From positions 62,001 to 126,000 of the forward strand of contig JBKBRC010000001.1 in the NCBI GenBank assembly GCA_046292345.1: 64,000 nt of DNA, in the 5' to 3' direction. A program made the position numbers and the translations under genes. This DNA is from JBKBRC01 sp046292345. GTDB lineage: Bacteria; Bacteroidota; Rhodothermia; Rhodothermales; Rubricoccaceae. Shown piece after piece: positions 62,508 through 64,000 of the stretch. Each line of letters begins with the position of its first letter. Position 1 is the stretch's first letter. The notes under the pieces were generated by a model. That model was not told the DNA's origin. It saw nothing but the letters and a program-made list of their open reading frames with translations, and made no database searches.

Positions 62508-62659
62508 GGGCAGCGGAGCGGACGCGGACGCCGGCCAAGGTACCCACGTCCGCGCGCCGGAACGCGCGGCCGCGCGCCGCCCTCAGACCGCGGCCGGGCA
62601 GCACTGCGCAGCCCTGCGTCCGGACGGCGAGGGGGAGGCCGCCGCCGCCGGTCCGCGCG

Positions 62660-63151
62660 TCAGTTCTGCGGCGCGCGGGCAGCCAGCGCCTCGGCCACGA
62701 CCGGGGGCACGAACGACGACACGTCGCCGCCCCAGCGGTGGATCTCGCGCACGATCGAAGCGGCCACGAACGTGTGCGCCTCGCCTGGCATCAGGAACAC
62801 CGTCTGGAGTTCGGGGAACAGGCGGCGGTTGGCCAGCGCCATGCGGAACTCGTAGTCGAAGTCGGTCACCTGGCGGAGGCCGCGGATGAGTGCGACCGCC
62901 CCGCGCGCCCGCGCGTGCTCGACGAGCAGGCCCTCGAAGTGCGTCACCGAAACGCGGTCGGCGCCGGGCATCCCGGCCACGCTGGCCCGGATGAGCTCGG
63001 CCCGCTCGGCCTCGGTGAAGAGCGTCCGCTTGGTCGCGTTGACGGCAATCGTAACCTCGACGTGGTCGAAGACCCGGAGCGCGCGCTCGAGCACATCGAG
63101 ATGGCCGAGCGTGACGGGGTCGAAGGTGCCGGGGTAGAGCGCGAGCTTCAT
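62660..63151 (-). CDS. coaD: Phosphopantetheine adenylyltransferase
   Basis: 163 aa. YPGTFDPVTLGHLDVLERAL holds the TxGH nucleotide-binding motif, then ALIRGLRQVTDFDYEFRMA and HTFVAASIVREI. Fourth step of CoA synthesis. Start overlaps the rsmD stop (TGATG). Confidence 0.98.
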   Translation of the reverse strand: MKLALYPGTFDPVTLGHLDVLERALRVFDHVEVTIAVNATKRTLFTEAERAELIRASVAGMPGADRVSVTHFEGLLVEHARARGAVALIRGLRQVTDFDYEFRMALANRRLFPELQTVFLMPGEAHTFVAASIVREIHRWGGDVSSFVPPVVAEALAARAPQN

Positions 63152-63750
63152 CAGGCGACGGAGGCAGGACTCGCATCACCCTGCGACACAGGAGGTTGAT
63201 CGGGCGAGTGCGAGAAAAGCGAAAGGACCGTCCGTCCGTAGGCGCGCGTAAACACGAGCCCGTCGGTGACGTGGAAGGCGTGGCGCGCGTCGTGCTCGAG
63301 CGCGAACAGGCCGCCGGTCTCGAGGAGCGGACGCACGCGCGCCGGCAGCTCCGCGAGGTCCGGCCAGTCGTAGGGGGGGTCGGCGAGAACGAGGCCGAAT
63401 GCAGCGGCCTCGCCCACGGCCCCGGCGCGGCGCAGAAACGCGCGCACGTCGGCGCCGACGAACGTGCAGCGCGCGGCCACGCCGAGCGCCTCGGCGTTGC
63501 GCCGCGCCACGGCGAGCGCGCGGCGGTCGGCCTCGACCAGGACGGCCGAGGCGGCGCCGCGGCTGATCGCCTCGAGCGCGAGCGCGCCGCTGCCGGCGAA
63601 CAGGTCCAGCACGCGCGCGCCCTGGAGGGCGAGCCGTGCGCCGAGCACGTTAAAGAGCGCCTCGCGCACGCGGTCGGTCGTGGGCCGGGTGCCCTGTCCT
63701 GGCGGCGCGAGCAGACGCGCGCTGCGGAATGCGCCGCCGACGATGCGCAC
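63151..63750 (-). CDS. rsmD: 16S rRNA (guanine-966-N2) methyltransferase RsmD
   Basis: 199 aa. RIVGGAFRSARLLAPPGQGTRPTTDRVREALFNVLG is typical; SAM site LDLFAGSGALALEAISRGA; catalytic LADPPYDW. GTG 63750 start; it precedes coaD as in many bacteria. The DUF3822 gene ends two bases before the start. Confidence 0.96.
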   Translation of the reverse strand: MRIVGGAFRSARLLAPPGQGTRPTTDRVREALFNVLGARLALQGARVLDLFAGSGALALEAISRGAASAVLVEADRRALAVARRNAEALGVAARCTFVGADVRAFLRRAGAVGEAAAFGLVLADPPYDWPDLAELPARVRPLLETGGLFALEHDARHAFHVTDGLVFTRAYGRTVLSLFSHSPDQPPVSQGDASPASVA

Positions 63751-63752
63751 CG

Positions 63753-64000
63753 CTAGCGGAGCGCGGCCCCGAGCACGGGCGCAAACGCGGCCAGCGTCTC
63801 GGGCGCGACGCCCTCCGGCCGCCGGGCGAAGAGCGCGAACGGGTCGAGCGGCTGCGCCGGGCGGTCCAGGAACTCGGCGAGCAGGCCGAGGCGCTCTTCC
63901 GAGAGCTCGTCGCCGTAGGCATACAGCGTTTCCAGGGCAGACGGCGCGAGCCCCAGGCGTTCCAGAAGCGCGAGCGCGAAGTAGGCCGTGTCTTCGGGCG
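63753..64000 (-). CDS. DUF3822 family protein, C-terminal part (runs off the window)
   Basis: At least 82 codons remain up to the TAG at 63753-63755. The start lies beyond the window. The first residues read EDTAYFALALLERLGLAP, which matches the end of DUF3822 proteins (helix with Tyr-Phe and Gln/Arg-Leu-Gly-Leu). DUF3822 genes commonly precede rsmD-coaD in Bacteroidota, which supports the call. Role unknown; an actin-like ATPase fold has been proposed for the family. Confidence 0.65.
   Translation of the reverse strand, partial: PEDTAYFALALLERLGLAPSALETLYAYGDELSEERLGLLAEFLDRPAQPLDPFALFARRPEGVAPETLAAFAPVLGAALR

Overview
The window is very GC-rich, almost wall-to-wall coding DNA from a Gram-negative bacterium of the Bacteroidota/Rhodothermota type, most likely a Rhodothermales relative. 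The evidence is a secreted protein with a type IX secretion (T9SS) C-terminal sorting domain, a TonB-dependent receptor with its own ECF sigma factor and FecR anti-sigma factor, a DUF1573 protein, a fused E1 alpha/beta 2-oxoacid dehydrogenase, menaquinone genes, a DUF3822-rsmD-coaD order, many lipoproteins, and a general lack of clear Shine-Dalgarno sites. No rRNA, tRNA, prophage or insertion sequence was seen.

Layout. 1-8 kb: a frameshifted conserved gene, mutS (with an assembly gap inside a tandem repeat), sodC, a fasciclin lipoprotein, an envelope protein, an FAH-family hydrolase and a plug-like lipoprotein. 8-15 kb, plus strand: rplU-rpmA, a kynureninase-like enzyme, a FliA-type sigma factor, a PpiD-like chaperone and a small outer-membrane protein. 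15-24 kb: a copper-handling island with a minus-strand operon (DUF3347 lipoprotein, TolC-type protein, multicopper oxidase, Cys-rich copper-storage protein, CopA ATPase) diverging from a two-component system (plus strand). 24-32 kb: lipoprotein, DUF1573, fused E1, T9SS cargo, L-2-hydroxyglutarate oxidase, TspO. 32-40 kb: PhoR/PhoB-like pair, alr, a BtuF-like protein, ald, an RNA methyltransferase, glutamate dehydrogenase. 40-45 kb: menD-menF diverging from ubiE/menG. 45-50 kb: a GH20 remnant, dapF, phoH, MBL-fold hydrolase, Nudix and SDR genes. 50-55 kb: ECF sigma factor - FecR - TonB receptor. 55-64 kb: UbiA prenyltransferase, HTH regulator, beta-aspartyl peptidase, a small cupredoxin/HMA cluster, a site-2 protease, an aminotransferase and coaD-rsmD-DUF3822.

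The most unusual feature is not a gene but a pattern. About two dozen short, recent-looking tandem or near-tandem duplications (units of roughly 12-29 bp) are scattered over the window. Nearly all inside genes have unit lengths divisible by three; those outside genes mostly do not. Several duplicate a start or stop codon. Both 100-N assembly gaps fall inside such arrays, one in mutS immediately before the ATP-binding Walker A motif and one at the mature N-terminus of the TonB receptor. This suggests a genome with active minisatellite formation and possibly a variable-repeat mismatch-repair gene.
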